Assembly: GCA_940671915.1 (NCBI GenBank)
Contig: CALNVZ010003433.1
Location: 29,440,119-29,504,118, forward strand
Reading direction: 5' to 3'
DNA from: Paracentrotus lividus
Lineage: Eukaryota; Echinodermata; Echinoidea; Camarodonta; Echinidae
Length of the DNA stretch: 64,000 nt
A program made the translations under genes and the position numbers. How positions within the stretch are numbered: position 1 is the stretch's first letter; the number at the start of each line of letters is the position of its first letter. Under the pieces are notes generated by a model that was not told the origin of the DNA, did not search any database, and was given only the letters and a program-made list of their open reading frames with translations. Below, one piece after another: positions 54,801 through 64,000 of the stretch.

Positions 54801-57800
54801 TACTGCAACAAGTTTTGAATTACAATCAAGAAAGCAAGAAATAATAAAATTAATAATAATTATAATCGTTGCTTCTTGTGCAGTACTCATATCTAGGGAT
54901 TAGCCGATGCAGCCATAGGATGAGCCAATGAAGGATATTATTTGTGTTAATCAAAATAGGCTGATAATTTCAATTGTAGACAAGCTAATATTGTACAAAA
55001 GCCCTACCCAATGAATGAAAATAACTCAATTAAAGTTACGTTCCAGATTCTCATGAAGTGCATTTTATGAGTGAGTTCTTTGGTGTTTTGAAGAACATTT
55101 ATCTATATACTACATATATTGTACTACAATAATATTCCAAACCAATTTCTTGCTAACCAACCAAGCATGAGAGAAAAGACCCCAAAATTGCTTAGATGTT
55201 TATAACTTACCCCATCTGCATATCCTCCTTGGTAAAACTTGCATTCTCGTCACCTAACTCATGTAAATACATGCAATCCTGTAAAAAAAAATGAAGTCAA
55301 TTGTTTTGTTGCTTTTTACTTTCAAGTCATCTGAAATCTAAATTCAAACTGACCTAAAAATTGAAAATGTGTCGTTTACATTTATGATTTCACTTCAATT
55401 GCACATTACTCACTAGAGTGATGATATTAAGAAAAAACATACAATGTATTAGCAGAAAGTGTCATATGGCTATGTTTTTTTTTTATATACCAAAGTTTGC
55501 CGATGAGGCTGAAAATTCGAAATAAATAAATACACTTCCAACTGTTCGGGCATTGTAACAAGCAACATATTAGTAGGAAGTTTCATATCTGAATCTAATT
55601 CTGTTAACAGCAGACTCTACTTTCCGTTCATAATCATCAAAATCTTAAAATTAACATCAGTAAATGTTCAAACTTCCAATCTTGCTTTCCATGGATGGAA
55701 CACAATGATCAGGTTTCACTTACTAGCTTTGGACACTGGGAGTTCCTCAGAAAATGACTGCAGTACTTTGTGGTTCCTAAAGATGCTTTTAACGTCCTCC
55801 CATCTACATGGACATTATTTACCGCCTGTATCGCTCGTAACGAATCCTCCGCCCTCTGATACGTTACATACGCACTTGCACTAGGACCCTGTATGTTTCA
55901 AAGGAAGACAAAGGGAATTGTGAATCTTGCAATTATCAATTGTTATCGACTCGCATTTGTACCATGACAAACTACAGAGCGCTGCCAAGCCACTTACCTA
56001 TAGAATGAAATTTTGTTACACAGAAAATGCAGGAAAAAAGACCCATGTGTGTCACATTGAGATCTGTGGGGTGTAACACAAAGACTTACGATTGATTAAA
56101 AGTTACGATTGATATTTTCTCGGTAGCCTCATTTGAAAACCAGGTACAGTCATGGATTAGGATTTGGATATGATTAAGAATATGGTTAGGGCTAGGGTAA
56201 GGATTAAGATCATCAACTTTGGAGCTTCCTGTCCATGATGAGGCTACCGAGAAAAAAAATCAATCGTAACTTTTAATCAATCGTAAGTCTTTGTGTTACA
56301 CCCCACAGGACTGTGTTTCACCAAGTTGTACATAAGTTACAGACTTTACAAACAACTGGTGATCAATTCTTGTCCTAAATTATAAAGCAGGTGATGCACC
56401 CTAGAAAATGCTCCAGTTGTTCGTAAAGTTGTTTGTAACTTTAAGAACGACTTGGTGAAACACCACCCAGGGGGGCATTTCATCAAAGGACTTGTCGGAC
56501 GTTTTATCCGACAAACTGTTATAAGCTACTGAAATGCTTCCATCTGATTGGCTGAGAGAAAATTTGTCGGATAAAATGTCTGACAAGTCCTTTGATGAAA
56601 TGCCCCCCAGGAAAATTGTCCCACTATCAATAAATCTTGTTGTATACATTTTCATTACAACAGGAGTAGACTGTACATAAACCTTTGGCATTTGACTTAC
56701 GTGAGACTGACTACCCGCATACGATGTGTTCTGGTTGATCACCACTTTGAGAATCTTGCCAAATTTCCCAAAGTATTCTTGTTTTCTCAATATCTGTGAA
56801 AAGAAATTTAAAAAAAAAGAAAGTAAAGGTAACTATACGTGTATTTTGAAGACATAGACTGGATGGCTGGTGCAATAATGACTGGCTGATGGTTAATAAA
56901 ACAAATAGATGTGTATTGTACACGGCCTACTTTATAGCTTGTTGTACGCACAGCAAATGGGAGGCTGAACATGCAACATTCGTAACAACGCACACGTACT
57001 GTCCAATATGTAGCGTTGGATGGTAATTTGATGTTAGAATATGATTTAATTATGCTAGATAAATGTTTTGTTCCTTTTGTGACGTCATAATTGGCTTGTA
57101 AGAGGTGTAAACACGTACAGTACTGGTGTGCACTGCTTGCTGCTCAGAAATGCTCTCCCCATTTCCATTTGCCACAATTATTATTATTAACAACATTCAT
57201 ATTTTTGCTAGCTTCCAAAATGGTACACGACAAATAAAAAACAGTCCTATTTGGGCAATGGTGCGAGATTTAGCATTCAGTGAGTCGCTCTATTCCACTA
57301 ATATGCCTCGTTGAATACAGCATCTTTCATCTCATGCGATATCTCGTACATTCGCGTGCTCGTGCCTATTCGCTTTTTCTATATTATCAATTGCAGAAGA
57401 AATGCTGATCAAATAAACCTTAAAATTGTTTTCCTTTTATAAAAAGGTTATGGTGTATCAAATCCAACTTACCTCTGTGTCTGCTAATCTTTGTGACAGC
57501 CCCACAACAAAGACAAGATTCTTCTGCACAACCCTGAAACACAAAGAGAGGCAAGAATAATAATAATAGGTAACAAGCATATAATTCAATACTTTAAAGT
57601 GAAGAATGGAGTGAATGATTTGACAATCTTATTCAATGATACTGACTGCAGTAAAATCATTCACTCACTCTTATATCATTTTCTCATAACTTGCCATGGC
57701 CCCGTTGTCATCAATGGTAACTTTCATGAAATATGGCATTTTGATTTGCTGTGAAGTAGTTACCATGGTACATGTAGTTACTATTGATGGCAAAGTTACT

Positions 57801-60429
57801 ATAATAGTTACACTTTATGAGCCAGATTTCTACTTGGTTAAATGTGTGACATCTTTGACGCAAGAAGGGTATCATTTCAAAGGCAAGAAATTATTCTTTG
57901 ATTATCCAATGTATCATTGATTATACAATGTATATTTCCAGAATAAATTGAGATTGCAATATGGCCTGTCTAAAATTGGATTACCTTTAAATTGATATTC
58001 ACTCTAAAAACATTCAATGGTGCATTCAAGTGATCTGGCCCTTCTAAGTATGACCAGTCAAGAATTACTTGGATTTCGCGCAAGTCTCAAAACAGGCCAC
58101 ACTAGTAGCCAAAAATCATTTCCTTTAAAAAAAAGCATAAAATACCATGCTACTTTGATATTCAAAGTTCATGCTTACCTCACACTGGCCAAATGTTTCC
58201 TGTTTTCTGTAATTTTCTGCTTGCGCTGGATATCTTTCTGTCTTTTCTCATTCTTTATCCGATGCAACCTGTAGAGTGAGAGGGGGTGGGAAAAAAAATA
58301 CAAACAAACAGATTTTAAACTATATGTATTTCATATTACCTGAATGCTGTAAATGTACATGTATAAAAACAATTAAACTTTGATAAAGTAAACTACAGTA
58401 CTTTGAAAAGGAGACCACAAGGAGACCCCTCTTCCAGATGGAGGGACTTGGGGCAGGTTTCAAGAAACCGGCATAAGTCGAAGTTCGTAAGGTCGTTGAC
58501 ATATTGAAATGTGTGTTAATTCTACGACACGTGTCCCTGGCTATGGATTGCCCAAGAACTTAGACTTATGATGGTTTCAAGAAACAGGCCCCAAGTCTTT
58601 AGTTACGTGGGATTCACCCTTCATGAGGCTGAAGACCTACCCTAAGGTAGAACCAAGTGGAAAAGGGTCACCTGTGTGGAAGCAAAGGGACACGCCATCC
58701 TATGCATCTACATTTTTGTAAGTCAAGTAAGTCAAAGTAAACAAAAAGAATATCTATTGCTCTAAGTAGATCTGAAGGACCTGGTTTTGCCTCATACTCA
58801 TCTAGGGCCGAGCTGATGCAGCTATAGGCTAAGCCAATGACGGATATATTTTTTTAGTAAAAAAAAAACAAAAAAACAAAAAAACAAAAAAAAAAACAAA
58901 TTGGTTCAGAATTTTAATTGTAGACAAGAACAATACTTTACAATGAATAGGTTCTCAATTAATGATACTTTCATTTGCAGTGTGATTTCGGTTGATTGAT
59001 ATCAAGACTTACAAAACTACATGTAAATCAGTTAATAATGAAGGACTTACACCACTCATTACAATACATCAGTTTTCATTCCATAAAAGACTGAATGTAA
59101 CCAAGAATGTTACCATATCTTTCTACTTACTGTTCCTCTGAGAGTGGTTTGAAGTCTGCAGGGCATTCTGGATAGGCCTTCCTGCATGCTGGACATAAAC
59201 CATTCTCGTCTGTACGAATACGATGCCAACAAAACCGACAGATCTAAAAGAGTCAATGGCAATGTTGGAATATTCCATTAAAAAGAAACAAATGCGATAC
59301 CAACAGACCCAGCAAATCTATTGAACAAAAGTTATAGTTTTACAATATTATCTAAACAATCGATTTAAAATAATGAGATGCTCACAATCATTAAAATCTC
59401 TAAATGGCCAAAGTGACGAGAAATTCATTTTCAATATTCTTATGCACACATTGGTTATGTGTTTTTGGTGCATTTCTACGATTTTATCTTTTTTGAGGGT
59501 CATTTAATTCAGTTTCTCAAAGATAAATGGAACAGAATTCCTGGATATCAACACACATTTTCATATTACAGATGTATCAAAGAAACCTATCATGATGCTC
59601 GATACTAACTTTAAAATAAAAATAAAAAAGATGCAAACTAAGTTCCAGATTGAGATGGGGAGATAAATTTAGGACCTGGTAAAGTCTGACCCGCTTTGAA
59701 TTTAGGTCCACCTACCTGGTAACCGCATGTGCATGGGAAGAAGTTTACATCATCCATTTCCAATGGCTCCATACATAGTGGGCACTACAGAGAAGAATAA
59801 AGAATTGAATGCAGAGATGTAATTTTCTCAATTTGTGGGGAGGAATAGATACAGCTCAGGAAAAAAAATTACTTGACCAAGCTCTTTTCCAGAATGGTTT
59901 CTTCTCTCTTGCAACCTTTTCTTGCTCTAAAAAATAATTTTAAAAATCTCTCTTGCTGACCAGTTCGTGTTCCTGTATCCTTTCTTTAATTTCTGTCCAA
60001 AGATTAAAAACACTGAACCATTGTAAAAAGGAGCTAGGTCCGATAATTTTTGCCCAACATGTATTGACCCTGTTTAACAGTTACAACAATCTACACAGAA
60101 GAATCAACTGTGTAAGTGGTTAAACTATTTTTATGGTAGTTTCACTTTCGCGAATATCCTGGGTCCATCTTCGAATTCAAACATTTCTACTTCAACATAT
60201 GAGGCTATTTACAGCAATGAACACGTCACAATAACTAAGAAATTATTCAATAGTAAATTTCCCAAACTAGTCCAAAAACTTGAAAATATCTGTATGTGAA
60301 AATATTGGCATAAACAGTAGCTCTTATTTAATTTTGTTGTTGTTGTAATTCTACAAATCATAAAAGGCCTTCATGAAAAGTGTGGAAATTGGGCAGTCTT
60401 ACCTCAGCTGGGTCATCGAAGGTCGACAT
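44720..60429 (-). CDS. CNOT4: CCR4-NOT transcription complex subunit 4 (E3 ubiquitin ligase)
   Basis: CNOT4/Not4 is a RING E3 ligase attached to the CCR4-NOT deadenylase complex, acting in mRNA turnover and ribosome-associated quality control. Eighteen exons with good splice sites join in consistent phase to about 771 residues; vertebrate CNOT4 isoforms are about 575-710. Domains in order: a C4C4 RING (Cys 10, 13, 27, 29, 34, 37, 49, 52; CPLCMEPLE, CTCGYQ, ICRFCWHRI, CPACRK); a basic linker; an RRM (NLVFVVGLSQRL to LKASLGTTKYC); and a CCCH finger (CSHFLRNSQC, DCMYLH). A long Ser/Pro/Thr/Gln-rich tail follows, containing DWQAAFGF and LADLLEKEL, and a PHWLESLQNLTE motif near the end that recalls the vertebrate C terminus. 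The start ATG at 60429 gives MSTFDDPAECPLC, right length and frame for the family. It converges with the TRPA-like gene. One extra candidate exon at 47209-47366 would break the frame. Confidence 0.92.
45209..45331 (-). CDS. CNOT4: CNOT4 exon with PHWLESLQNLTE motif
   Basis: The acceptor is tatgcag and the donor AGAG|gtaagc. It encodes EEKPHWLESLQNLTETDSP, resembling the conserved PHWLKALQNLTE block near the vertebrate CNOT4 C terminus. Confidence 0.8.
45403..45439 (+). repeat. (GA)n microsatellite
   Basis: About 18 ga units between CNOT4 exons. Confidence 0.9.
45530..45815 (-). other. unrecognised open frame between two GA tracts
   Basis: The minus strand is open for about 95 codons from near 45815 down to a stop near 45526 (HPNSDIHLNLAYHNNPEMNA, then KIRYPVRADFCYARPGG). 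GC content is higher than the neighbours and (GA)n tracts bound it. It could be an unknown exon or a mobile-element fragment; no family is recognised. Confidence 0.3.
45838..45900 (+). repeat. (GA)n microsatellite
   Basis: Interrupted ga/gga run in a CNOT4 intron. Confidence 0.85.
46310..46424 (-). CDS. CNOT4: CNOT4 exon, late tail
   Basis: The acceptor is gttaacag and the donor CGAG|gtatgt. It is open in phase 0 from 49123 (DSWVGFSYWFIGAVQDPA) and exits in phase 1, matching the next exon. The residues are not conserved enough to be sure. Confidence 0.55.
46430..47190. other. CNOT4 intron with loosely repeated words
   Basis: Words such as aatcagagaagaatg and caatcaaaagagaatg recur irregularly (46436, 46507, 46532, 46658). 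Perhaps an old tandem array; no gene is seen. Confidence 0.35.
47209..47366 (-). CDS. CNOT4: possible alternative CNOT4 exon
   Basis: The acceptor is tttcag and the donor CAG|gtaag. Frame 0 is open (HYYPNHQHHSLRPITNKPPP), but 158 bases is not a multiple of three. Including it would read the next exon into a stop after GLGSPTGSSGQYKTLQ, giving a shorter C terminus. It may be a cassette exon for a truncated isoform or chance. Confidence 0.4.
47840..48855. mobile_element. TA-flanked element with ~90-base inverted ends
   Basis: The ends CAGTGGTGTCCTAAAA and inverted CAGTGTGTTCCTAAAA continue for about 90 bases (both include tcaaaggtcag and agtatatggtttatt). TA lies outside both. Mariner-like by target and CAGTG terminus. 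The interior has no recognised transposase. Confidence 0.8.
49123..49295 (-). CDS. CNOT4: CNOT4 exon, Ser/Pro-rich tail
   Basis: The acceptor is gttacag and the donor CTG|gtaaga. It encodes SPPTSEAPPPSQTGPAP and HSMSSSHSPHNSNPL, ending in phase 0. Confidence 0.75.
49932..50084 (-). CDS. CNOT4: CNOT4 exon with LADLLEKEL motif
   Basis: The acceptor is ttcacag and the donor CCAG|gtaatt. It encodes GFDPWQESSQGLADLLEKEL, as in vertebrate CNOT4, then a Pro/Asn-rich stretch. Confidence 0.88.
50140..50345 (+). repeat. two-copy tandem repeat, ~144 bases
   Basis: acatgcaatacgacctttt at 50147 and acatgcaacatgacctttt at 50291, each followed by a ctttgacctc word. In a CNOT4 intron. Confidence 0.6.
50663..50797 (-). 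CDS. CNOT4: CNOT4 exon with DWQAAFGF motif
   Basis: The acceptor is attctag and the donor TAG|gtaagt. It encodes GHTTDWQAAFGFPSDPH and ends NEDDL, both recalling the vertebrate CNOT4 tail. Confidence 0.88.
50865..51065 (+). repeat. degenerate (CAT/CAC)n microsatellite
   Basis: Triplet-rich tract (atcatcatca, ccaccactac) next to CNOT4 exon 50663-50797. Confidence 0.8.
51492..51708 (-). CDS. CNOT4: CNOT4 exon, Pro/Gly-rich tail
   Basis: The acceptor is taccag and the donor AATG|gtagg. It encodes SIPDLAPPPVTD and GPTGPPPNLPHPGRAGPP; the long open frame on this strand and matching phase support it. Confidence 0.8.
52129..52342 (-). CDS. CNOT4: CNOT4 exon, Pro-rich tail
   Basis: The acceptor is tccacag and the donor CAG|gtgag. 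It encodes a 71-residue low-complexity stretch with PPLLPPSTNGL. Confidence 0.8.
52722..53491. mobile_element. TTAA-flanked element with poly-G/poly-C borders
   Basis: CCCTAAAAAGG and inverted CCCTAAAAGGG ends have TTAA outside both (52718-52721 and 53492-53495). Just inside each end is a long homopolymer: G at 52759-52782 and C at 53458-53478. The G-run is followed, and the C-run preceded, by a ctSattaggccccc word. No coding frame is seen. Confidence 0.75.
53500..54060. other. CNOT4 intron, nothing recognised
   Basis: Ordinary AT-rich intron. It contains ttgtcctaatgggtaattgtccagg-type words near 54000 resembling simple hairpin repeats; no gene. Confidence 0.35.
54062..54217 (-). CDS. CNOT4: CNOT4 exon, disordered tail
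   Basis: The acceptor is ttgcag and the donor CAG|gttagg. It includes PSITKESWPSLVKTNG; the phase fits both neighbours. Confidence 0.8.
54584..54802 (-). CDS. CNOT4: CNOT4 exon, post-CCCH and Ser/Thr-rich tail
   Basis: The acceptor is gttgcag and the donor AAG|gtaatc. It starts KHQEYEQKLMHDLLG, the conserved helix after the CCCH finger, then runs into a Thr/Ser/His-rich disordered stretch. Confidence 0.88.
55211..55278 (-). CDS. CNOT4: CNOT4 exon, CCCH end
   Basis: The acceptor is tttacag and the donor GG|gtaagt. It encodes DCMYLHELGDENASFTKEDM, completing C-x8-C-x4-C-x3-H. Confidence 0.92.
55724..55888 (-). CDS. CNOT4: CNOT4 exon, RRM end and CCCH start
   Basis: The acceptor is atacag and the donor CTA|gtaag; 55 codons. 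It encodes GPSASAYVTYQRAEDSLRAI, LKASLGTTKYC and the first two cysteines of the CCCH finger. Confidence 0.92.
56087..56301. mobile_element. MITE, TGTAACACAAAGACTTACG family, copy 2
   Basis: Nearly perfect inverted ends of about 40 bases (TGTAACACAAAGACTTACG then attgattaaaagttacg) around the same core words as the 41-kb copy. Flanking ctgtggggtg/caccccacag extends the palindrome. Confidence 0.85.
56312..56465. mobile_element. MITE, GTGTTTCACC family, copy 2
   Basis: gtgtttcaccaagttgtac at the left and inverted gtgtttcaccaagtcgttc at the right. It sits immediately beside the previous MITE. Confidence 0.75.
56469..56608. mobile_element. 140-base hairpin MITE
   Basis: GGGGGGCATTTCATCAAAGG at the left is exactly inverted at the right, with arms of about 46 bases differing at one or two positions. 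The loop includes tctgattggctgagag. Likely young. Confidence 0.85.
56701..56793 (-). CDS. CNOT4: CNOT4 exon, RRM middle
   Basis: The acceptor is ttcacag and the donor CAC|gtaagt; 31 codons. It encodes KQEYFGKFGKILKVVINQNT, the RRM helix and strand 2 in the Not4 pattern. Confidence 0.92.
57473..57533 (-). CDS. CNOT4: CNOT4 exon, RRM beta-1
   Basis: The acceptor is gtttcag and the donor GAG|gtaagt. It encodes VVQKNLVFVVGLSQRLADTE, RNP2-like strand of the RRM. Confidence 0.92.
58179..58268 (-). CDS. CNOT4: CNOT4 exon, basic helical linker
   Basis: The acceptor is ctacag and the donor AG|gtaagc. It encodes RIKNEKRQKDIQRKQKITEN, the Lys/Arg-rich helix typical between RING and RRM in Not4 proteins. 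Confidence 0.9.
58448..58598. mobile_element. 150-base hairpin MITE
   Basis: acttggggcaggtttcaag at the left pairs with inverted acttggggcctgtttcttg at the right; both arms continue with ataagtc and aagtt words. In a CNOT4 intron. Confidence 0.7.
59131..59243 (-). CDS. CNOT4: CNOT4 exon, RING second half
   Basis: The acceptor is cttttag and the donor CA|gtaag. It encodes ICRFCWHRIRTDENGLCPAC, finishing the C4C4 RING, then YPECPADFKPLSEE. Confidence 0.92.
59716..59784 (-). CDS. CNOT4: CNOT4 exon, RING first half
   Basis: The acceptor is ctgtag and the donor CAG|gtagg; 23 codons, phase 0. It holds four of the eight zinc-binding cysteines: CPLC and CTC. Confidence 0.9.
60119..60320. mobile_element. 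decayed copy of the CTGTATAAG MITE
   Basis: Shares aggctattta, aactagtccaaaa, gaaaatatctg and gaaaatattgg in the same order as 44271-44469, but the ttcgcgaa words have mutated, as expected of CpG decay. Confidence 0.65.
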
Positions 60430-60541
60430 GGCGATTCGAGAGAGAAACGGTAGCTCGGGTAACAGAAGGAAAGACAGTAAGATGACTTCACAACAAACGA
60501 TTGTAATCTCAATATGCTCGGTTCACAATCTAGGTTAAACA
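60403..60541 (-). CDS. CNOT4: CNOT4 first coding exon (with 5'UTR)
   Basis: Coding part is 60403-60429 (nine codons, MSTFDDPAE), then donor gtaag. The 5' limit at 60541 is a proposed acceptor (attccag) after an upstream noncoding exon and is less certain than the coding part. Confidence 0.7.
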
Positions 60542-62883
60542 CTGGAATGATAAAAGGGAATGAAATAAGGATTATAATCTTAATAGTTGTGTCAGGTTTG
60601 TAGTTGAAATGTACTTATACTTGAATTGACCATGCATAAGTGTAAGTGCATCTGACCAAGTGATGGGTGCCACAACATAACCGGTGTGAACAGCCACTAA
60701 CATTCCATTAGTCTACACACACAATAAAAGGAGAATTTAAAATCAGGCATGATTGATAATATCAATAGGGGATTTCCGTTAAAAAGTGGAGCCTCATCTT
60801 TGATTTGAAGGCACCATTTTCATGGGTAATCCAAGTTGGAGATTACCAATACTTAGGCAATGAATACAATGTCTATGCTCAACGTGAGCATAGTCATAGA
60901 AAGTTCAGATTCGTGACTCTTTGGTAGGCTGGACCTTTTTTTTGCAAATGTATTTTCACTCCGTCTGTGTTTTATTTCCAAATTTGTGAGATGCATCGAT
61001 TTTGCCGGCACTTTCTTCAGTGGAGAGGTGCGCACCGGTCCACAAGGAGATTGTATAGAAGAAATTTAATTTACAACATGGTAAACGAAGACATCCCCTG
61101 TCAGCCGTCATCAGTATAAAAGTCTAGATCTACCCACACAAGCAACTGAATGATCTGGGACTAATGACAAGACTCAGTAAAAAAACTTTCAGAAAACAAA
61201 CTTCATTTTTCACTTTTTAAAATAACATTTTCACTTATCTTTCTTCAATAACTGAGTGGTTGGATGTTCCTTTCACTTTCCCTGATGTTTTGAGTTTTCT
61301 TTCTTTCTTCTTGGATGAAATATTATTTTTTTAAATCCACTTTCTGAAGATTTTCCCGCACGTTTTTGGGCGGGAAAGAGCGAAAAATAAGTGATGTTTA
61401 ATTTTTTTTTTCATGATTTTGATTTGAAATTTATCCAAAACCTATTCACTGTGTCTTATATGACATAGACATATGCTACTTCCTAATTTTGGAGCTGAGA
61501 GTTATTGCAAAAAAGGAGAAAAACCTCAGATAAAACAACATTGACAAGGTTACAAAATTTCACCCAGAATATGGCAGTTTGGTCTACGAGGTCAATACTA
61601 AAGTATTGACATCGTATCATGAGTGGATCTACCTGATAACATCATCATTTTTTTATGAAATCTGAAGATGCCTTTTTTCTTTTGAGTTTTAGGACCACAG
61701 CCACACGGAGAAAAGTCGGCGCTCGTGTAGTTTGGTATCCACTACACACCACCCTACCCCACCACCCTACCCTAACCTTAGTGTGTGGGGGTCGCTGTCA
61801 ACCCTATCCCTTCACGTAGCAGCAGGCCTCGCGGCTGGATGCTTAACTACACTAGCGCCGAAAAGTCTACCATTCCGCTTTTACAGAAATAGAGAACAAT
61901 GCATTCTGATTTTTGGGTGCTCTGATTAGCTACCGGTAGCTATCGCGAGGAGCTCCGCCTCCTGGTTGCGATGACTGAAGTGCGTTGACCGTAACTGAAC
62001 AACGCGATTCAGCTGTTCCCGATAAAGACCGCTTTGTCGTGCGCGCTGTCAATCATAACCAAAGTGGACCCATTTCGCAAGAAAAACTGCAAGACTCGAC
62101 TTCACAAAAGGTTAAGCGTAGACCCACTCTTTCAATATTTTTTAGAATAAAGAAGAGAAATATGAAAAGGAACTTCAACGAATCCGCTGTCGGACTACGC
62201 CCAACATTTGAAAACGTTTAAAGAAATGAGGACTTACCAAAAAAATAAATGACGAATCTAAATTTTATCGTGACTATTGTTCATTGGAAGGCACAATGGT
62301 AGTGTATTTCATATGCTAAACGTGATCATTCGAGCGTCGTGCATAAATTATTAAATTATGGTCATGGAGTTAACATTTCTACATGAGCCACAGCCTTTAA
62401 ATTTAATGGACAATGGAGAGCAGAGTAGGCAAATTAATTGGGGAAATAATTAATGAGAGAGAGAGCTAAAATTAAATTATTTGTCATCAATTACCCCCAG
62501 TTCAACGTCTATTGTCAAGACTTGCCCTTCCTCCCAAACGTGCCAAACAGAATCAAGTGACACTGACAGTCACTCAAACTCACAACCCGCTAGCTCGCGT
62601 ATTGCACACAATACGCCATTCATTCCCATTCATCATGATTTCCAGTGACACAATCAAAGAAAATAGAACTTGCGCTACAGCCTACACGTAAAGTCAATGG
62701 ACAGACGCCCAAAATAAACTGTTCGACAACAATTTCGTACTTAATTTTCTTCGTTATAACATCCCCTAAATACGATAGCACATAGACCATTGAGCTCTTC
62801 TACATTGGTATTATAATAATGTTGAATTACTTTTTGAAAACTAGACGAAAATTGAGAAAGAAGAGATATTTAGTGTTACTTAC
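60542..62883. other. region upstream of CNOT4, no gene recognised
   Basis: Probable CNOT4 first intron. A CpG-rich stretch at 61700-62060 has a short open frame (61985-62221, plus) with no recognised similarity. No RNA gene or mobile element stood out. Confidence 0.4.
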
Positions 62884-62948
62884 AACAATATTCGCTGTCG
62901 GTAATCGCAGGGAAATACACAGATTCGTTTCAGATGAATTGCTTAAAG
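62884..62948 (-). other. candidate untranslated first exon of CNOT4
   Basis: The segment lies between the NRF1 palindrome and a strong GTAAGT donor on the minus strand. Its extent at the 5' end is a guess, since no transcript start can be seen. It would splice to the acceptor proposed at 60541. Confidence 0.3.
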
Positions 62949-63020
62949 TGCGCATGCGCAAAAAGGCAAATGTCGATGTCCCGGATGTGATATCTGCTAC
63001 GTATTGTATTGTGGGATACA
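62940..63020 (-). promoter_or_regulatory. candidate CNOT4 promoter with NRF1 palindrome
   Basis: TGCGCATGCGCA at 62949-62960 is a perfect NRF1 site, and an ETS-like CCGGAT lies about 20 bases further out. NRF1 plus ETS sites are usual for CpG-type housekeeping promoters. About 65 bases downstream on the minus strand a GTAAGT donor (62883-62878) could end a short untranslated first exon. Inference only. Confidence 0.4.
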
Positions 63021-63224
63021 ATATTATTACAACTTATTACAAACGATGAATCATAATTCTTTCAAATAATAATTATAGAATGACGATATTACGAAATCGC
63101 AACTCAGTGAATTAATTAGGCCTACATGTACGTACGTACGTTAATTTTGATGAAATGGGAGTCCAATATGATTGCACTGATTTGACACAAACTTACACTG
63201 TCACAGGGGCTGGGGAGCGTATTT

Positions 63225-63392
63225 GAAATTAATGGGCCGAAGGTGGGATGGGGCTTCAGCCCCCACTTTTGTCAGCAAACGTGTACAAAAACGCAAAAAT
63301 GACCATAGACTTGTGATTTTCAGCCTGTTCAGCCCCCTCCACTTTCAAAAACGCTCCGCGGCCCCTGGGAGGGGCAGGCCGGGGGCCGGGGG

Positions 63393-63438
<46 letters not shown>

Positions 63439-63520
63439 GGCCGTAAATGGTAATCTTCCCTGTTATGTTTTGTACACGTTTACGCTACTGAAATGATTGG
63501 GGCTGAAGCCCCTCTTTCCA
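63225..63520. repeat. foldback repeat with long poly-G run
   Basis: ggggcttcagcccccac near 63250 pairs with inverted ggggcttcagccccaat near 63505, and acgtgtacaaaa near 63282 with ttttgtacacgt near 63465. Between them lies an uninterrupted G run at about 63397-63437. Confidence 0.65.
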
Positions 63521-64000
63521 TTGCCGCCTAACGCTTCTTGCTAATACATCTTATATTGCGAATTAATTATAGGCTTACATGGTCGTCGCCAGGGGATGCG
63601 GAGGGACCTAAAAAAAAAAATTAAAAAAAATGATGGAAGGTTGACCCGCTTGACAGACTGAACCTTATAGCCAATAAATTATGACCTTCTTGATGGCCGA
63701 AGGGCAAAAAATTTTAACGACTACCCCCCCCCCGAAAAAAGACGCCCCTGATAGATTATTCGATTGGTTTCTTCTCAAACTGGCTTGATTCGAAGCACTG
63801 ACAAGCAAAGTCCATTCCAAAATATTGAATGTTCAAATAACTGGATATAGGGTCTTTAGGGGCTCATCAGGTACGGGGGAAAATTCGGAAAAATCATGGA
63901 AATAGGGAATCTCTTAGCATTTTCCCCCCGAATTTTTCAATTGGGAGTAGATTTGGATTTGGACCTAATAATCATATTTGTCCTATTATAGGCCCTATGT
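63521..64000. other. right window edge, nothing recognised
   Basis: AT-rich with short homopolymers (poly-A at 63611, poly-C at 63725). No gene, RNA or mobile-element ends seen. Confidence 0.35.

Noticed and set aside
61985..62221. 78-codon plus-strand frame upstream of CNOT4
   Set aside because: No recognised motif, no splice support, likely incidental in a CpG-rich stretch.
63223..63453. Poly-Gly open frame
   Set aside because: Produced by the poly-G run.

Overview
The window is animal nuclear DNA: genes are split into short exons with GT/AG introns of a few hundred bases to 12 kb, the background is AT-rich, and introns are crowded with small inverted-repeat transposons. The gene families, a DIRS retrotransposon and frequent tacatgta-type words fit a marine invertebrate deuterostome, most likely an echinoderm such as a sea urchin. 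The species assignment is inference.

Two protein genes converge. On the plus strand (4189-34474) lies the 3' part of a TRPA1-like cation channel. Its upstream ankyrin exons are off the left edge or missing. Exons encode ankyrin repeats, a linker, six membrane segments with a pore, and a C-terminal coiled coil. Two adjacent linker exons are frameshifted. On the minus strand (60429 down to 44720) lies a complete or near-complete CNOT4, the RING/RRM/CCCH ubiquitin ligase of the CCR4-NOT complex, in 18 coding exons plus one doubtful exon. A possible promoter with an NRF1 palindrome and an untranslated first exon sits near 62.9 kb.

The mobile DNA is the most striking part. A 12.3-kb TRPA intron carries a full-length DIRS-type tyrosine-recombinase retrotransposon (19492-31029) with gag, RT/RNaseH, methyltransferase-like and recombinase regions, inverted terminal repeats and an internal copy of the circle junction. 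Its polymerase frame is split by a 5.4-kb element with inverted ends and a TA target duplication (23841-29286). That element contains a third unit with 12-bp perfect inverted ends (24634-29130), filled by about 28 copies of a roughly 150-bp repeat. Most copies carry TGACCTTTGACC, the reverse complement of a nuclear-receptor DR1 site, and the array shows a higher-order period.

Other elements: a 3.3-kb palindrome at the left edge; three TTAA-flanked elements (7.6-8.9, 12.5-13.0 and 52.7-53.5 kb); two TA-flanked mariner-type elements (14.7-15.7 and 47.8-48.9 kb); several MITE families, two present as a co-occurring pair at 41 and 56 kb; and decayed Crypton-like and Harbinger-like coding pieces between the two genes. 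Homopolymer runs and single-base indels, rising along the satellite array, suggest part of the assembly is not fully corrected, which also bears on the TRPA frameshifts.
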